Assembly (NCBI RefSeq): GCF_051014445.1
Contig: NC_135136.1
Span: forward strand, 25,314,001-25,378,000
Source: Colletes latitarsis
Lineage: Eukaryota; Arthropoda; Insecta; Hymenoptera; Colletidae
Length of the DNA stretch: 64,000 nt
Direction: 5' to 3'
Under the pieces are notes generated by a model. It did no database searches, was not told the origin of the DNA, and was given only the letters and a program-made list of their open reading frames with translations. Both the position numbers and the translations under genes were made by a program. Of this stretch, positions 63,161 to 64,000 are shown piece after piece (position 1 is the stretch's first letter; each line of letters opens with the position of its first letter).

Positions 63161-64000
63161 ATGGGCCAGATGCGGGCATAACCCAGACCTAACCCAGACC
63201 TAACCGGTGTTATCCTCTAAAATATTGATCGAAACCAAGTTTAATGGACTGTTTCAGTGTGGTACCACATTACTACGTGATTAAAACCCGAAAAAACCCA
63301 GGATCTGGCCAACAAGTAGGCGAAGAAAGCTAAATCATGAGCTAGATGCGGGCATAACCAAGACCTAACCCAGACCTAACCGGTTGTATCCTCTAAATTG
63401 TGGATCGAAACCTGGTTTAATTGTCTGTTTCAGTGTGGTACCACATTACTACGTGATTCAAACCAGAGAAAACCAAGGATCTGGCCAACAAGAATGCGGA
63501 AATGGCAAAATCATGATCCAGATGCGGGCATAACCCAGACCTAACCCAGACCTAGCCAGTGTTATCCTCTAAAATGTGGATCGAAACCAAGTTTAATGGA
63601 CTGTTTCAGTGTGGTACACCATTACTACGTGATTCAAACAAGAGACAACCCAGGATCTGGCCAACAAGTTGGCGAAGAAAGCAAAATCATGAGCCAGATG
63701 CGGGCATAACCCAGACCTAACCCAGACCTAACCGGTGTTACCGACTAAAATATTGGTCGGAACCAGGTTCAATTGTCTGTTTCAGAGAGGTGTCACATTA
63801 CTACGTGATTCAAACCAGAGAAAACCAAGGATTTGGCCAACAGGTATGCGAAGAAGGCAAAATCATGAGCCAGATGCGGGCATAACCCAGACCTAACCCA
63901 GACCTAACCGGTGTTATCCTCTAAAATGTGGATCGAAACCAGGATTAATTGACTGTTACTGTGTGGTACACCATTACTACGTGATTCAAACCCGAAAAAA

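Larger units (their letters stand above)
1..64000 (+). repeat. ~176-bp tandem satellite array filling the window
   Basis: The same monomer recurs without interruption from the first base to the last. Taking CCAGGTTTAAT or CCAAGTTTAAT as the arbitrary start, the first monomers begin at 1, 177, 354 and 530, so the length is 176-177 bp. All monomers lie head to tail in one orientation; I saw no inversion and no inserted unrelated sequence. Landmarks in order are CCARGTTTAAT, a GGTACC palindrome, ACTACGTGATTCAAAC, GGATCTGGCCAAC, ATGCG, GCAAAATCATGAGCCAGATGCGGG, TAACCCAGACC twice, ACCGGTGTTA and CTAAAATATTGATCGAAA. A length near one nucleosome repeat and strong HOR structure are known properties of centromeric satellites. 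The centromeric role is inference, and the species is not identifiable from this. Confidence 0.98.
42792..64000 (+). repeat. Segment A': second copy of segment A
   Basis: Collinear with 1-21,033. Private differences include A1709/C44500 and A5382/T48173, a conversion tract at 53,653-53,749 and one extra monomer around 62,985-63,160. The copy begins at the recombinant monomer that ends the 9-mer array, and it runs off the right end of the window. Sub-blocks map by adding 42,791: the A 5' segment to 42,919-48,394 and the two long blocks to 47,755-54,411 and 54,980-61,460. Confidence 0.95.

Noticed and set aside
1..64000. CRISPR array
   Set aside because: Repeats of 176 bp follow each other directly with no unique spacers, and no cas gene is present.

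Overview
The whole 64 kb window is one satellite DNA array. A monomer of about 176 bp repeats head to tail, always in the same orientation, roughly 360 times. I found no gene, RNA gene, transposable element, CRISPR array or other non-satellite sequence. Monomers differ from each other by roughly 5-20% by eye, but they are arranged in higher-order repeats (HORs) whose copies are almost identical. This is typical of a nuclear eukaryotic heterochromatic array, most probably centromeric or pericentromeric. I do not recognise the monomer and cannot name the species. It is not the human alpha satellite and not the Arabidopsis 178-bp repeat as I know them.

Layout. (1) 1-21,033 (segment A) returns at 42,792-64,000 (segment A'). 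The offset is 42,791 bp, rising to 42,967 bp after one extra monomer near 63 kb, and I noticed only about ten scattered base differences. (2) The first 5.6 kb of A (128-5,603) also occurs at 24,068-29,190 (segment B), short of two monomers (353 bp). (3) Inside A, a block of about 40 monomers (offset 7,049 bp, partly 7,225 bp) occurs twice, at 4,964-11,620 and 12,189-18,669. It contains a nested 1.68-kb duplication at 2,820-bp spacing, and a tandem 353-bp dimer sits between the two copies. (4) 18,670-22,679 holds a partial copy of the A blocks and a 915-bp segment duplicated at 1,220-bp spacing. (5) 22,665-23,930 is an isolated copy of most of the 9-mer found later. (6) 30,236-34,463 is a 12-monomer HOR (2,114 bp) in two copies. 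(7) 35,202-42,871 is a 9-monomer HOR (1,587 bp) in 4.8 copies that are almost identical, and it ends abruptly at a recombinant monomer where A' begins.

Each monomer carries two recognisable elements. One is a perfect palindrome centred on GGTACC, 12 bp in many monomers and 16 bp in some. The other is a doubled 11-bp telomere-like motif (TAACCCAGACC twice, then TAACC). Three monomers have lost one 11-bp unit. Other events are legible in the sequence: a length-preserving conversion tract of about 97 bp in A' (53,653-53,749), a hybrid extra monomer near 63.0 kb, and whole-monomer losses. Almost all indels between near-identical copies are whole monomers or the 11-bp unit, as expected for in-register unequal exchange. 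The short open reading frames (62-65 codons) are by-products of the repeat.
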